64,000 nt of DNA. It comes from Methylobacterium radiodurans (GTDB lineage: Bacteria > Pseudomonadota > Alphaproteobacteria > Rhizobiales > Beijerinckiaceae). Position 1 is the first letter of the stretch. Each line of letters begins with the position of its first letter. The notes beneath the pieces were generated by a model. It was not told the origin of the DNA and did not search any database. It saw only the letters and a program-made list of their open reading frames with translations. Shown here in pieces: positions 20,312 to 28,293 of the stretch. The stretch is taken from contig NZ_CP029551.1 in NCBI RefSeq assembly GCF_003173735.1, positions 3,248,001 to 3,312,000 of the forward strand, given 5' to 3'. Both the position numbers and the translations under genes were made by a program.

Positions 20312-20430
20312 ACGCGGGCGAGATCTTCGTCACCTTCGTGATTTCGGCCGTCGTCCTGGCCGTGGCGTACGCAGCAGTCCTCGCCAACGAGCGCGCGGCG
20401 CACCGCCGCGACAGCCATCCCGGCGAGTAG
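20308..20430 (+). CDS. Single-pass membrane micro-protein, 40 aa
   Basis: ATG 20308 overlaps the stop of the 75-aa gene by 4 bases, so translation is probably coupled. One transmembrane helix (IFVTFVISAVVLAVAYAAVLA) is followed by a short charged tail ERAAHRRDSHPGE. No family is recognised. The overlap and hydrophobic pattern support it as real despite its size. Confidence 0.5.
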   Translation: MNAGEIFVTFVISAVVLAVAYAAVLANERAAHRRDSHPGE

Positions 20431-20453
20431 GGTCACGGCCGGCCCTCCCCCCA

Positions 20454-20885
20454 ATGCCCCTCTACTTCGCCTACGGCGCCAACATGGACGCCGCCGCCAT
20501 GGCCCTGCGCTGCCCGGCCTCGCGCCTCGTCGGCCAAGCGGAGCTGCGCCGCCACCGCTTCATCATCATGCGCGAGGGCTACGCCTCGGTGGTGCGCGAT
20601 CCCGGCCGCTCGGTCTGGGGCGTGCTCTGGGAGCTGGCGCTCGCCGACGTGCCGGCGCTCGATCGCTACGAGGGCGTCTCAGGCGGGCTCTACGTGAAGG
20701 CCTACCAGCCGGTCGCGGCGGCGGGCGGCGTTAAGCGGGCGCTGATCTATCTCGGCCGCAGCGCGACGCCCGGCGTGCCGCGGCCGGGCTATCTGGAGGC
20801 GGTCGCGGCCGCGGCCGGCGCCGCGCAGCTGCCTGCGAGCCATATCCGCGAGATCCGGGGCTGGCAGCGCGGGGCCCCCGCGTAG
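20454..20885 (+). CDS. Gamma-glutamylcyclotransferase (AIG2/GGCT-like) family protein
   Basis: 143 residues. The family opening YFAYGANMD is at residues 4-12, with the glycine loop that binds the gamma-glutamyl moiety. The catalytic Glu region LDRYEGVSGG lies near residue 73, and the strand RALIYLG follows. Members cyclise gamma-glutamyl-amines to 5-oxoproline in glutathione turnover. Length and order are normal. The specific substrate is not predictable. Confidence 0.85.
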   Translation: MPLYFAYGANMDAAAMALRCPASRLVGQAELRRHRFIIMREGYASVVRDPGRSVWGVLWELALADVPALDRYEGVSGGLYVKAYQPVAAAGGVKRALIYLGRSATPGVPRPGYLEAVAAAAGAAQLPASHIREIRGWQRGAPA

Positions 20886-20900
20886 GAATCGGCGCGCAGG

Positions 20901-21347
20901 TCAGGCATCCCCGCGCCGCTCGCGCGCCTCGGCCCAGGCGCGGTCGCGCGCCTCCTGCGCCTCGCGCAAGGCTGCGCGCTCGGCGGCCTCTGTGGCGAGG
21001 TCCGCGCGCCGCGCCCGGGCGGCGTCGGCAGCCTTGCGCTTCCGGTGGGCTTCGGTCTTCGCCTTCTGGGCCAGGATCTCGTCGAGGCCGATCGGGTCGG
21101 CGCGCAGCGGCGCCTTCTCCCAGGGCGGCGGCCGCCGCTGCGGGCCCCGGGGTGCGTCTCGGGGCGGCGGGCCGCCCCCGGTCAGCCGCAGCGCCTCGGC
21201 GAGGCTCAGGCCGGACGCCGCCGCGATCCGGGCCGCCGCGGCGGCGCCCGCCGCGCGCTCGCCCGCGGTCGCGCCGCGCTCCATCATGGCGCGGCACTTG
21301 ACGAACTTGGCGAAGCGCTCGCGGTCGAAGCCGCCCGTACGGCTCAT
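20901..21347 (-). CDS. Hypothetical protein with DUF2786-like N-terminus and charged coiled coil
   Basis: 148 residues. The N-terminal FAKFVKCRAMMERGATAGER, followed by ARIAAASGLSLAEAL, resembles the short DUF2786 helix pair found in phage and bacterial proteins. The middle is Pro- and Gly-rich, and the last 65 residues form an Arg-, Ala- and Glu-rich coiled coil (KTEAHRKRKAADAARARRAD). Some of this is ordinary high-GC composition. It lies 13 bases downstream of the HD hydrolase gene on the same strand. Function unknown. Confidence 0.6.
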   Translation of the reverse strand: MSRTGGFDRERFAKFVKCRAMMERGATAGERAAGAAAAARIAAASGLSLAEALRLTGGGPPPRDAPRGPQRRPPPWEKAPLRADPIGLDEILAQKAKTEAHRKRKAADAARARRADLATEAAERAALREAQEARDRAWAEARERRGDA

Positions 21348-21360
21348 GGTGTCGTACAGC

Positions 21361-21858
21361 TCACGGGCCCGTATAGCCGAGCGCCCCGGCCGCGGTGCTC
21401 AGCCGCGCGAAGGAGGTCGCGTAGCGCTCGCGCAGCGGGAGGCCCGCCTCCGGCAGGTCCCGGTCGGGCGCGAGGTTGTCCTCGTTGTCGGACATCTTGA
21501 CGAGGATCGCCATGAGGTCGCCGCTCGCGATCACCCCGTCGATCCGCTCCGGATAGGGGACCGGCACTGCGGGCTTGGTCAGGACCCGCACCGCCGCGAT
21601 CACCGCCTCCGGGAAACCCGACGCCCGCAGATCCGCGGCTTGGCGGGGCGTGTCCTCCAGAACGTCGTGGAGGAGGGCCACCTGCATCACCAGCTGCGGA
21701 TCGATGTCGAGGCGGTCGACGCTGCGGGCGTGGCCGGCCCGGGCGAGGGCGCGGTTGGCGACCCGCTCCAGGTGCCGGATATAGGGCTGGCCGCGCTTGT
21801 CGAGCTGGCCCGCATGGGCGAGCGCGGCGAAGCTGTGCGCCTCGTAGATCGTCGGCAT
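21361..21858 (-). CDS. HD-domain phosphohydrolase, RelA/SpoT hydrolase-like
   Basis: 165 residues. The opening AHAGQLDKRGQPYIRHLERVA matches the small alarmone hydrolase/SpoT HD domain. The metal motif VALLHDVLEDT (HDxxED) is intact, and a third acidic position, KMSDNEDNL, supplies the C-terminal Asp. Such stand-alone domains hydrolyse (p)ppGpp or related nucleotides (Mesh1-like). There is no synthetase domain. The downstream hypothetical gene is separated by 13 bases. Family confident, substrate inferred. Confidence 0.85.
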   Translation of the reverse strand: MPTIYEAHSFAALAHAGQLDKRGQPYIRHLERVANRALARAGHARSVDRLDIDPQLVMQVALLHDVLEDTPRQAADLRASGFPEAVIAAVRVLTKPAVPVPYPERIDGVIASGDLMAILVKMSDNEDNLAPDRDLPEAGLPLRERYATSFARLSTAAGALGYTGP

Positions 21859-21975
21859 GGTCCCAGGCGTCCGGACCGGCGCGGGAGCCGGCCTTCCTGC
21901 GCGGGAGACTAGCAGATGCGGGCAGCCGGAACGATCCGTCGGGCTGCCGCAGAGGTCGTGCGTCTGTAGCCCGCC

Positions 21976-22102
21976 TCAGGGCACGAACAGCCCGGCATCG
22001 ACTAGGTCGGCCCGCACGCCGGCGAGTTCGACCGTGCCGCCGCCCGACAGTGTCAGCACCGCGTTGCCGGTCTGGCCCGCGAGCCGCGTCCGACCGGGCT
22101 GT
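21976..22102 (-). pseudogene. Remnant of an RTX-type protein C-terminus
   Basis: The minus strand encodes GRTRLAGQTGNAVLTLSGGG, then TVELAGVRADLVDAGLFVP and a stop at 21976. The pattern (AVLTL, GGGTVxLxGV, then a terminal hydrophobic LFV) is what RTX/haemolysin-type calcium-binding proteins show at their extreme C-terminus. No start, nonapeptide repeats or secretion body exists upstream; the frame runs into the MFS gene on the other strand. It is best read as the decayed tail of a lost large gene. Confidence 0.45.
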
Positions 22103-22154
22103 CGCGCTGCGTACGCCGCCCTACAAAGCCCGCCGGAACGACGGAAGGATCCGG

Positions 22155-23486
22155 ATGGCCTCGACCGCGGCGGCGCACGCCCCACACCAGACCCAGCCCC
22201 CCACATCCCGGCTCGGCCGCAAGGCCGTGGCCGCCGTGGTGCTGGGCAACGCGCTCGAATTCTACGACTTCACCGTCTACGCCTTCTTCGCCAAGGCGAT
22301 CGGCGAGGCCTTCTTCCCGGCCGACGACCCGAGCCACAGCCTGCTCGCCTCGCTCGCCCTGTTCGGGGCCGGCTACGTGATGCGGCCGATCGGCGGCGTG
22401 CTGATCGGTGCCTTCGCCGACCGGGCCGGACGCAAGCCCGCCATGCTGATCACCATCGGGCTGATGGCGCTCGGCATGCTGATGCTGGCCGCCTGCCCGA
22501 CCTACGCGCAGATCGGCGGATGGGCCCACGTCATCGTGATCGCCGGCCGGCTGATCCAGGGCCTGGCGCTCGGCGGCGAGGTCGGCCCCGCCACCGCCTT
22601 CCTGCTGGAGGCCGCGCCCCCGCGCCACCGCGGCTTCGTGGCGAGCTGGCAGATCGCCAGCCAGGGCTGCGCCGCCCTGTTCGCCGGGCTCGTCGCCACG
22701 GGACTCGCCCTCGCGGTCGGCGACGGCGCCATGGCCGCCTGGGGCTGGCGCCTGATGTTCGGCCTCGGCCTCGCGGTGATCCCGGTGGGCCTCGTCATCC
22801 GCAGCCACCTGCCGGAGACGGCGGGCGAGGGGCGGGATCCGGCGGCCGCCTCCAGCACCCTCGGCGTGGTGCGCCGCCTCCTCGCCGACCACGGCCGGCT
22901 CCTCGGCCTGACCTTCCTGGTGATCGCGGCCTCGACCGTGTCGAATGCGGTCGGCACCAACATGCCGGTCTACGCGGGCGCGACGCTCGGGCTGACCGAG
23001 ACCGCGTCGAGCGCGGTGCCGATCGCGCTGGGCCTCGCCTCGGTGCTGTTCCCGCTCGCGGGCGGCTTCCTGGCGGACCGGGTCGGACGGCGCCCGGTCA
23101 TGGTCTGGCCTCGCGCCGCGATCCTCATGCTCGCCGTGCCGGCCTTCTGGTGGATGGTCCGCGAGGGCACGGCCGCGAGCGTCTACGCCGTGACCTTCCT
23201 GCTCTCCGCCCTCTCCTCGATCAACGCGGCGGCGATCATCGTGGGCATCCCCGAATCGCTTCCGCGGGCGGTGCGCAGCGCCGGGCTTTCGATCGTCTAC
23301 GCCCTCTCGGTCTCGGTCTTCGGCGGCAGCACGAACTACGTCATCAACTGGCTGATCGCCGCCAGCGGCGACCGGCTGGCCCCGGCCTACTACCTCGCTG
23401 CCTTCAGCGTGGTCGGCACGCTGGCCGCCCTGATGCTCCCCGAGACGCGCGGGCGCGACCTCGACGCGGACGAGGAGGCCACCTGA
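22155..23486 (+). CDS. MHS-family MFS transporter (organic acid:proton symporter)
   Basis: 443 residues from ATG 22155, preceded by GGAAGGA. Twelve hydrophobic segments. Signature of the metabolite:H+ symporter branch: GNALEFYDFTVYAFFAKAIG in TM1 and the loop GAFADRAGRKPAM after TM2. RLIQGLALGGEVGPATAFLLE lies in TM4-5 and RHRGFVASWQ follows. The second copy of the MFS motif is LADRVGRRP in mid-protein. Related proteins carry citrate, alpha-ketoglutarate, shikimate or proline. No regulator is adjacent. The substrate is unknown. Confidence 0.88.
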   Translation: MASTAAAHAPHQTQPPTSRLGRKAVAAVVLGNALEFYDFTVYAFFAKAIGEAFFPADDPSHSLLASLALFGAGYVMRPIGGVLIGAFADRAGRKPAMLITIGLMALGMLMLAACPTYAQIGGWAHVIVIAGRLIQGLALGGEVGPATAFLLEAAPPRHRGFVASWQIASQGCAALFAGLVATGLALAVGDGAMAAWGWRLMFGLGLAVIPVGLVIRSHLPETAGEGRDPAAASSTLGVVRRLLADHGRLLGLTFLVIAASTVSNAVGTNMPVYAGATLGLTETASSAVPIALGLASVLFPLAGGFLADRVGRRPVMVWPRAAILMLAVPAFWWMVREGTAASVYAVTFLLSALSSINAAAIIVGIPESLPRAVRSAGLSIVYALSVSVFGGSTNYVINWLIAASGDRLAPAYYLAAFSVVGTLAALMLPETRGRDLDADEEAT

Positions 23487-23565
23487 GGGGCGGCCGCCGG
23501 CTTCCCGTGTTTCGCGGTATTTCGGCCGCCACGAGACGGCCCAGGATGGTCGCGATAAGCAGGCA

Positions 23566-23787
23566 TTGCCATCGTGCGAGGGCCGGCCCCTGTCTCGTGA
23601 CCTGCTGCGGCGGATCCTGATCTCCGCCTCCCTGTATCTCCTCGTCGCCGCCACCGTGATGGCCGCCTCCTTCGTGCTCGACCGGCTGGAGCCGGACGCG
23701 GACGGCGCCGTGGCGGAGCTGGACGGGTCCGATCCGGGCGCCGAGATCCTGACGACCTCCGCCGGGCCCTGGGCGGCGACGCGCTGA
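23566..23787 (+). CDS. Possible small single-pass membrane protein, 73 aa
   Basis: This is the only gene candidate in the gap 23487-23843. A frame starting at TTG 23566 encodes one transmembrane helix (ILISASLYLLVAATVMAASFVL) and an acidic tail (LEPDADGAVAELDGSDPGAE). The start codon is rare and there is no clear ribosome site. Internal starts are possible. Moderate to low support; the rest of the gap shows nothing. Confidence 0.35.
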   Translation: MPSCEGRPLSRDLLRRILISASLYLLVAATVMAASFVLDRLEPDADGAVAELDGSDPGAEILTTSAGPWAATR

Positions 23788-23843
23788 GGCCGGCTCGGCG
23801 GCAGGCCCGCGCGCGGGCCCGGCATCCGCGCTATAAGGGGCGC

Positions 23844-24158
23844 ATGGACAACGTCATCCGCCCGACCTTCGGCCAGCGCGCCCCAGCTCCCGCTGCGCGG
23901 TCCGAGCCGCCCGCCGCGGCCCACCCGCTGCGCCTGCTCGGCCAGGCCGGCGGCTACCGCGTCGGGCTGGTGGAGGACGCGGAGGGCCCGGAAGGGCCGG
24001 TGCTCAGGGTCGTGCTCGGGCCCGAGACGGCCGCCGAGGTCGAGGCGATCGCCGTGATGCCGCTGACGCCGGAGGGCGCCGTCGACGCCGAGATGGTCGG
24101 CATGGCCGTGCTGCGCACCCTCGAGATCGTGGGTGAGGGCGGCCCCGGCATCGCCTGA
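23844..24158 (+). CDS. Hypothetical protein, 104 aa
   Basis: ATG 23844. The first 30 residues are Pro/Ala-rich (QRAPAPAARSEPPAAAHP). A compact alpha/beta domain follows: LRLLGQAGGYRVGLVEDAEG, LRVVLGPETAAEVEAIAVMP, then an acidic helix. The conserved-looking core suggests a real gene; it resembles short uncharacterised alphaproteobacterial proteins. No motif supports a function. Confidence 0.6.
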   Translation: MDNVIRPTFGQRAPAPAARSEPPAAAHPLRLLGQAGGYRVGLVEDAEGPEGPVLRVVLGPETAAEVEAIAVMPLTPEGAVDAEMVGMAVLRTLEIVGEGGPGIA

Positions 24159-24245
24159 CGGAGCAGGCCCCGCCGGACCGGCACGCCGAACTCGAGGCCC
24201 CGGCGGCGCATTGATCGGGCGTAGACGTCCGGAGGACACCGAACC

Positions 24246-24338
24246 GTGGGCCTGATCTTCGCCTTGCTCCTCATCCTGCCGCCGCTCGGGGTCGCCGTCC
24301 TCGACCTGCTCCGCATGCGCCGGTCGCAGCCGCTCTGA
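24246..24338 (+). CDS. Possible 30-aa membrane micro-protein
   Basis: GTG 24246 lies 10 nt after GGAGG. The short frame is a single hydrophobic helix (LIFALLLILPPLGVAVLDLL) with an Arg-rich tail, a common design of bacterial micro-proteins. Nothing else supports it, so it is tentative. Confidence 0.3.
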   Translation: MGLIFALLLILPPLGVAVLDLLRMRRSQPL

Positions 24339-24426
24339 CGGCCCGGTGGCCTGCCGGCCCGCCTTCGCGTAGGCGGGGGTGCCGGCGGAGCCGCCGGACC
24401 GATCGGGACAGAGGCAGGAGACAGGC

Positions 24427-24708
24427 ATGAGCAGCGACCTCGACGCGCCCCGGGGCGGCCAGGACGACGCGCCAGATGAGGCGCTGGACGAGGGCTCGCG
24501 CCTCCACGCGAAGATCGCCGCGCTGGAGATCGTGCTGGGCGTGCTGATCGGACGGCTCTCCGAGGAGAACCCCGAGATCCGCGAGGACGTGAAGCGCGAC
24601 GTCTCCGTGCTGCTGGCGGACATGGCCGGCGGCTCGGAGAGCGAGGAGATGATCGTCGCCGAGGTCCGGCGCGCGACGGACGTGCTCACCGGCGTGGCGA
24701 TCGGCTGA
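24427..24708 (+). CDS. Hypothetical acidic protein, 93 aa
   Basis: ATG 24427 follows GGAG. The product is acidic, with an N-terminal disordered part (DAPRGGQDDAPDEALDEG) and a helical core beginning SRLHAKIAALEIVLGVLIGR and continuing REDVKRDVSVLLADMAG. The amphipathic helices suggest oligomerisation. It is convergent with flbD, whose stop lies 35 bases on. Family not recognised. Confidence 0.6.
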   Translation: MSSDLDAPRGGQDDAPDEALDEGSRLHAKIAALEIVLGVLIGRLSEENPEIREDVKRDVSVLLADMAGGSESEEMIVAEVRRATDVLTGVAIG

Positions 24709-24742
24709 TCGTCCGGGACCGGGCGGCCGGCCCGGCGGGGCG

Positions 24743-26116
24743 CTACCCATAGGCCGCGAGCGCGCGCACGCCGCCGGGCTCGGCCACCTCCAGCCCGGCC
24801 TCGACATACTCGTTGAGCTTGTTGCGCAGCGTCCGGATCGAGATGCCGAGGATCCTGGCCGCGTGGGTGCGATTGCCGAGGCAGTGGTCGAGGGTGTCGA
24901 GGATGAGGTCGCGCTCGACCTCCGCCACGGTGCGGCCGACGAGGCCGCGGGTGGCAGCCTCCGCGGCTTGCGCGGCCTGCGCCGCCCGGGTGGCCGGGCC
25001 GTCGGCCGGGCCGATCGCCTCGCCCTCGGGCGTCAGGATCGCCTCCGGCCCGATCTCGGCCCCGCTGGCGAGCAGCACCGCCCGGTGCAGGGCGTTCTCC
25101 AGCTCGCGCACGTTGCCGCGCCAGGGATTGCGGGTGACGAGGGTGCGCGCCTCCGCCGAGAGCGGGCGCGGTGGCAGACCGTTCACGGCCGCGTACTTCT
25201 TGGCGAAGTGGGCGGCGAGTTCGAGGATGTCGGCCGGGCGCTCGCGCAGCGCCGGCAGGCGCAGGTGCACCACGTTGAGGCGGTAGAACAGGTCCTCCCG
25301 GAACGTGCCCCTGCGGACCTCCTCGGCGAGATTGCGGTTCGAGGTGGCCAGCACCCGGATGTCGACCTTGACCGGGGCCGTGCCGCCGACCCGGTCGATC
25401 ACCCGCTCCTGCAGGGCGCGCAAGAGCTTCGACTGTAGGCGGACATCCATCTCGGAGATCTCGTCGAGGAGCAGCGTGCCGCCGTTGGCCTCCTCGAAGC
25501 GGCCGATGCGGCGCGCCACCGCCCCCGTGAAGGCGCCCTTCTCGTGGCCGAACAGCTCGGATTCGAGGAGCGCCTCGGGGATCGCCGCGCAGTTGACCGA
25601 GACGAAGGGTCTCGAGGCCCGGTGCGACTTCTGGTGGACGTGGCGGGCCAGCACCTCCTTGCCGGTGCCGCTCTCGCCGGTGATCAGGACCGAGGCCTCG
25701 GAGCGGGCGACCTGGTCGGCGAGCCGCACCACGCGCTCCATCGCGGGGTCGCGCCAGACGAAGGCGCGGCCATCGGCCGTGACCGCCTCCAAGACGGCCG
25801 CGATCAGCTCCGGGTCGGGGGGAAGCGGGATGTATTCCTGGGCGCCCGCCTGGATGGCGGCGACCGCCGCGCGCGCGTCCGCGGCGACGCCGCAGGCGAT
25901 CACGGGCGTGCGGATGCGCTCGACCTCCAGCGCGCCGACGAGCGCGCGGATGTCGAGGCCGACATCGATCATGATGAGGTCGGCGCCGCGCGCCCGCAGC
26001 ACGGTCAGCCCCTGGGGCACGCCGTCCGCCTGGGTCACGGCGGCGCCGCGCTGCATGGCGATCTTCGAGGCGGTGACGAGCTCGCCGTTGAGCCGTCCGA
26101 TCATCAGGAGCCGCAT
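24743..26116 (-). CDS. flbD: Flagellar sigma-54-dependent activator FlbD
   Basis: 457 residues. The N-terminal receiver-like domain ([20 protein letters not shown]) lacks a typical phospho-Asp environment, as in Caulobacter FlbD. The AAA+ core is intact: Walker [19 protein letters not shown] loop ([19 protein letters not shown]), Walker [14 protein letters not shown] and sensor [14 protein letters not shown]. The C-terminal Fis-like helix-turn-helix is [20 protein letters not shown]. It activates late flagellar genes with sigma-54. It is the last gene of a minus-strand fliF-fliG-fliH-fliN-flbD run, the order known in alphaproteobacteria. Confidence 0.95.
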   Translation of the reverse strand: MRLLMIGRLNGELVTASKIAMQRGAAVTQADGVPQGLTVLRARGADLIMIDVGLDIRALVGALEVERIRTPVIACGVAADARAAVAAIQAGAQEYIPLPPDPELIAAVLEAVTADGRAFVWRDPAMERVVRLADQVARSEASVLITGESGTGKEVLARHVHQKSHRASRPFVSVNCAAIPEALLESELFGHEKGAFTGAVARRIGRFEEANGGTLLLDEISEMDVRLQSKLLRALQERVIDRVGGTAPVKVDIRVLATSNRNLAEEVRRGTFREDLFYRLNVVHLRLPALRERPADILELAAHFAKKYAAVNGLPPRPLSAEARTLVTRNPWRGNVRELENALHRAVLLASGAEIGPEAILTPEGEAIGPADGPATRAAQAAQAAEAATRGLVGRTVAEVERDLILDTLDHCLGNRTHAARILGISIRTLRNKLNEYVEAGLEVAEPGGVRALAAYG

Positions 26117-26175
26117 CGGGCACCTCCCATCCTGTCGTCACCCGGCCGCGCGGCCGGGCGGGAATGCCAAGGGAC

Positions 26176-26511
26176 TCAGTTCTCGCTCTTCACGATCTCG
26201 GTCATCGTCACGCCGAGGCGGTCCTCGACCAGCACGACCTCGCCGCGGGCGACGAGGCGGTTGTTGACGAAGATGTCGATCGCCTCGCCGACCTTGCGGT
26301 CGAGTTCCAGCACGGTGCCGGGGCCGAGCCGCAGCAGGTCGCCGATCGGCATGCGGGAATTGCCGAGCACGGCCGAGACCATCACGGGCACGTCGAAGAG
26401 CTGTTCGAGGTCGGCGGCGCTCTTCGGGCTCGTCGGCGCCTCGCGGATCGAGTCGGCGTCGAGGCCGGCATCGTGCTCGCCGAGCTGGGGCAGGCTGAAA
26501 TCGTCGGACAT
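26176..26511 (-). CDS. fliN: Flagellar motor switch protein FliN
   Basis: 111 residues from ATG 26511. The N-terminal acidic tail (~35 residues) precedes the SpoA core: FDVPVMVSAVLGNSRMPIGD, LLRLGPGTVLELDRKVGEA, IDIFVNNRLVARGEVVLVED. FliN sits in the C-ring and binds FliM and FliH. Its start overlaps the fliH stop (TGATG), so translation is coupled. flbD follows 59 bases downstream on the same strand. Confidence 0.96.
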   Translation of the reverse strand: MSDDFSLPQLGEHDAGLDADSIREAPTSPKSAADLEQLFDVPVMVSAVLGNSRMPIGDLLRLGPGTVLELDRKVGEAIDIFVNNRLVARGEVVLVEDRLGVTMTEIVKSEN

Positions 26512-27182
26512 CACGGGCTCGGGGGTTCGGGCGGGAAGTCGGGTTCGGGTGCGGGCACGGATTCGGGTGCGAGGAGGCCGATGCCGAGCGCCTGGGTGAT
26601 CGCGGCCTCGATGCGGGCGCGCTCGCGCACGACGCCGCCGTCCGCCCACTCGATGCGGGCGTCGCCGAGCGCGAGGTCGGGCTCGCCCAGCACCACGAGC
26701 CGGCCCTCGAAGCCGCGCTCACGGGCGAGCCGCCGCAGCAGGGCCTCGGTCTCCTCGACGAGGCTGTCGTGGACCCGCACCGCGAGATGGGGCACGCCGC
26801 GCAGGTGCTGGAGCGCGCCGCGCGCCGCCTCGGCGATCACCGCGAGCGGCCGCGCGTCGAGCGCCTCGCCGGCCACGCGGCGCGCCAGCAGCACCGCCAC
26901 CTCGACGGCCTGGGCCTCGCGCTCGGCCTCGCGCGCGTCGGCCTGGGCCATCAGCCCGGCGACGGAGAGCGCGAGCCGGTTCATCGCGTCGGCCAGCCGC
27001 GCCTGGAGCTGTCCCTGCGCCTCGGCGCGGCCCTCGGCCCGGCCGCCCTCGAGGCCGCGCGCGTAGGCGTCGGCGGCGGCGCGCTCGGCGGCCTCGGCGG
27101 CGGCGCGCGCCGAGGCCTCGGCCGCGGGGTCCGTCCGCGGCTTGCGGAAGTCGGTGTCGAACAGGAAGGGGCGGGCGTTCAA
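26511..27182 (-). CDS. fliH: Flagellar assembly protein FliH
   Basis: 223 residues. FliH regulates the FliI export ATPase and links it to FliN. The N-terminal FLFDTDFRKPR matches the short motif of alphaproteobacterial FliH. A long Ala-, Glu- and Arg-rich helix follows (AAAEAAERAAADAYARG). The C-terminal domain includes EADALL-like helices and LVVLGEPDLALGDARIEWAD, as in FliH/YscL. It overlaps fliG by 4 bases and fliN by 1, so it is embedded in a coupled operon. FliH is poorly conserved; the context carries weight. Confidence 0.9.
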   Translation of the reverse strand: MNARPFLFDTDFRKPRTDPAAEASARAAAEAAERAAADAYARGLEGGRAEGRAEAQGQLQARLADAMNRLALSVAGLMAQADAREAEREAQAVEVAVLLARRVAGEALDARPLAVIAEAARGALQHLRGVPHLAVRVHDSLVEETEALLRRLARERGFEGRLVVLGEPDLALGDARIEWADGGVVRERARIEAAITQALGIGLLAPESVPAPEPDFPPEPPSP

Positions 27183-28243
27183 TAGACCAGCTCCTCCTCG
27201 GCGTTGCCCTTGGCGATCATGATCTCGCCCTTCTCGGCGAGTTCCTTGGCGATCTCCGTCATCTTGCCCTGCGCCTCATCGACCTCCTTGAGGCGGATGG
27301 GCCCGAGCGAGGTCATCTCGTCGTCGAGGTTCTTGGCGGCGCGCGTCGACATCTGGCTCATGAAGAAGCCGCGCACCCGCTCGTTGGCGCCCTTGAGCGC
27401 CCGGCACAGCGTGTCGCTGTCGACCTTGCGCATCAGGGTCTGCACGCTGCCGGGGTCGAGCTTCAGCAGGTCCTCGAAGGTGAACATCAATTCGCGGATG
27501 CGCTTGGCCGAGCCGCGGTTGGCCTGGTCGAGGGCGGCGAGGAAGCGGCCTTCCGTCTGCCGGTCGAAGGCGTTGAAGACGTCGGCCATCATCTCGTGGG
27601 CGTCGCGGCGCGCGGTCTGGGCGATGGTCGAGACGAACTCGACGCGCAGCGTCTCCTCGATGTGGCGCAGCGCCTCCTTCTGCACCGTCTCCATCCGCAG
27701 CATCCGGTTGAGCACGTCGATGGCGAACTCCTCCGGCAGGATGGTCAGCACCTTGGCGGCGTAGTCCGAGCGCACCTTCGAGAGCACGACGGCGACCGTC
27801 TGCGGGTACTCGTTGCGCAGGAAGGAGGCGAGGATCTCAGGGTCCACCTGGGCGATCGAGGCCCAGACGCGCTTGCCGGAGGCGCCCTTGATCTCGGCCA
27901 TGATCGCCGAGACCTGGTCGCTGGGGAAGATCTTCAGGAGCAGCGCCTCGGTGCGCTCGAAGTTCGAGGAGATGCCGCCGCTGTTGGACAGGCGCGAGAC
28001 GAAGTCGATGATCAGCTTCTCGACCACCTCGGACTCGAGCGAGCCGAGCTGCACCATCGCGTGGCTGACCTTCTTGACCTCGTCCTCATCCAGGCGCTGC
28101 CAGATCGGCGCGCCCTCGGTCTCGCCGAGGAGCAGCAGCATCGCGGCCGCGCGCTGGACGCCGGGCATGGTGGAGAAGGCGTCCCCGCTCCCACCGCCCG
28201 CCGCCGCCAGCAGAGGCCCAATCGGTCCCGCTCCCGCCGCCAT
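27179..28243 (-). CDS. fliG: Flagellar motor switch protein FliG
   Basis: 354 residues. Full FliG architecture: N-terminal FliF-binding domain (RAAAMLLLLGETEGAPIWQR), middle EHPQ-type segment (RNEYPQTVAVVLSKV), and C-terminal torque domain with the charged ridge (FTFEDLLKLDPGSVQTLMRK, then DTLCRALKGANERVRGFF). The Glu, Lys and Arg residues that face MotA are present. The first 25 Gly/Ala-rich residues may be over-predicted. It couples with fliH by a 4-base overlap and lies 50 bases downstream of fliF. Confidence 0.97.
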   Translation of the reverse strand: MAAGAGPIGPLLAAAGGGSGDAFSTMPGVQRAAAMLLLLGETEGAPIWQRLDEDEVKKVSHAMVQLGSLESEVVEKLIIDFVSRLSNSGGISSNFERTEALLLKIFPSDQVSAIMAEIKGASGKRVWASIAQVDPEILASFLRNEYPQTVAVVLSKVRSDYAAKVLTILPEEFAIDVLNRMLRMETVQKEALRHIEETLRVEFVSTIAQTARRDAHEMMADVFNAFDRQTEGRFLAALDQANRGSAKRIRELMFTFEDLLKLDPGSVQTLMRKVDSDTLCRALKGANERVRGFFMSQMSTRAAKNLDDEMTSLGPIRLKEVDEAQGKMTEIAKELAEKGEIMIAKGNAEEELVY

Positions 28244-28293
28244 CGCCCGTCCGCTCCCTCAAGCTCTCTCGATCAGGTCCCGATCGATCCCGA

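Noticed and set aside
22053..26141. A 1362-codon minus-strand frame spanning several genes
   Set aside because: It crosses the MHS transporter, small genes and flbD, has low-complexity content and no domain; it is a GC artefact.
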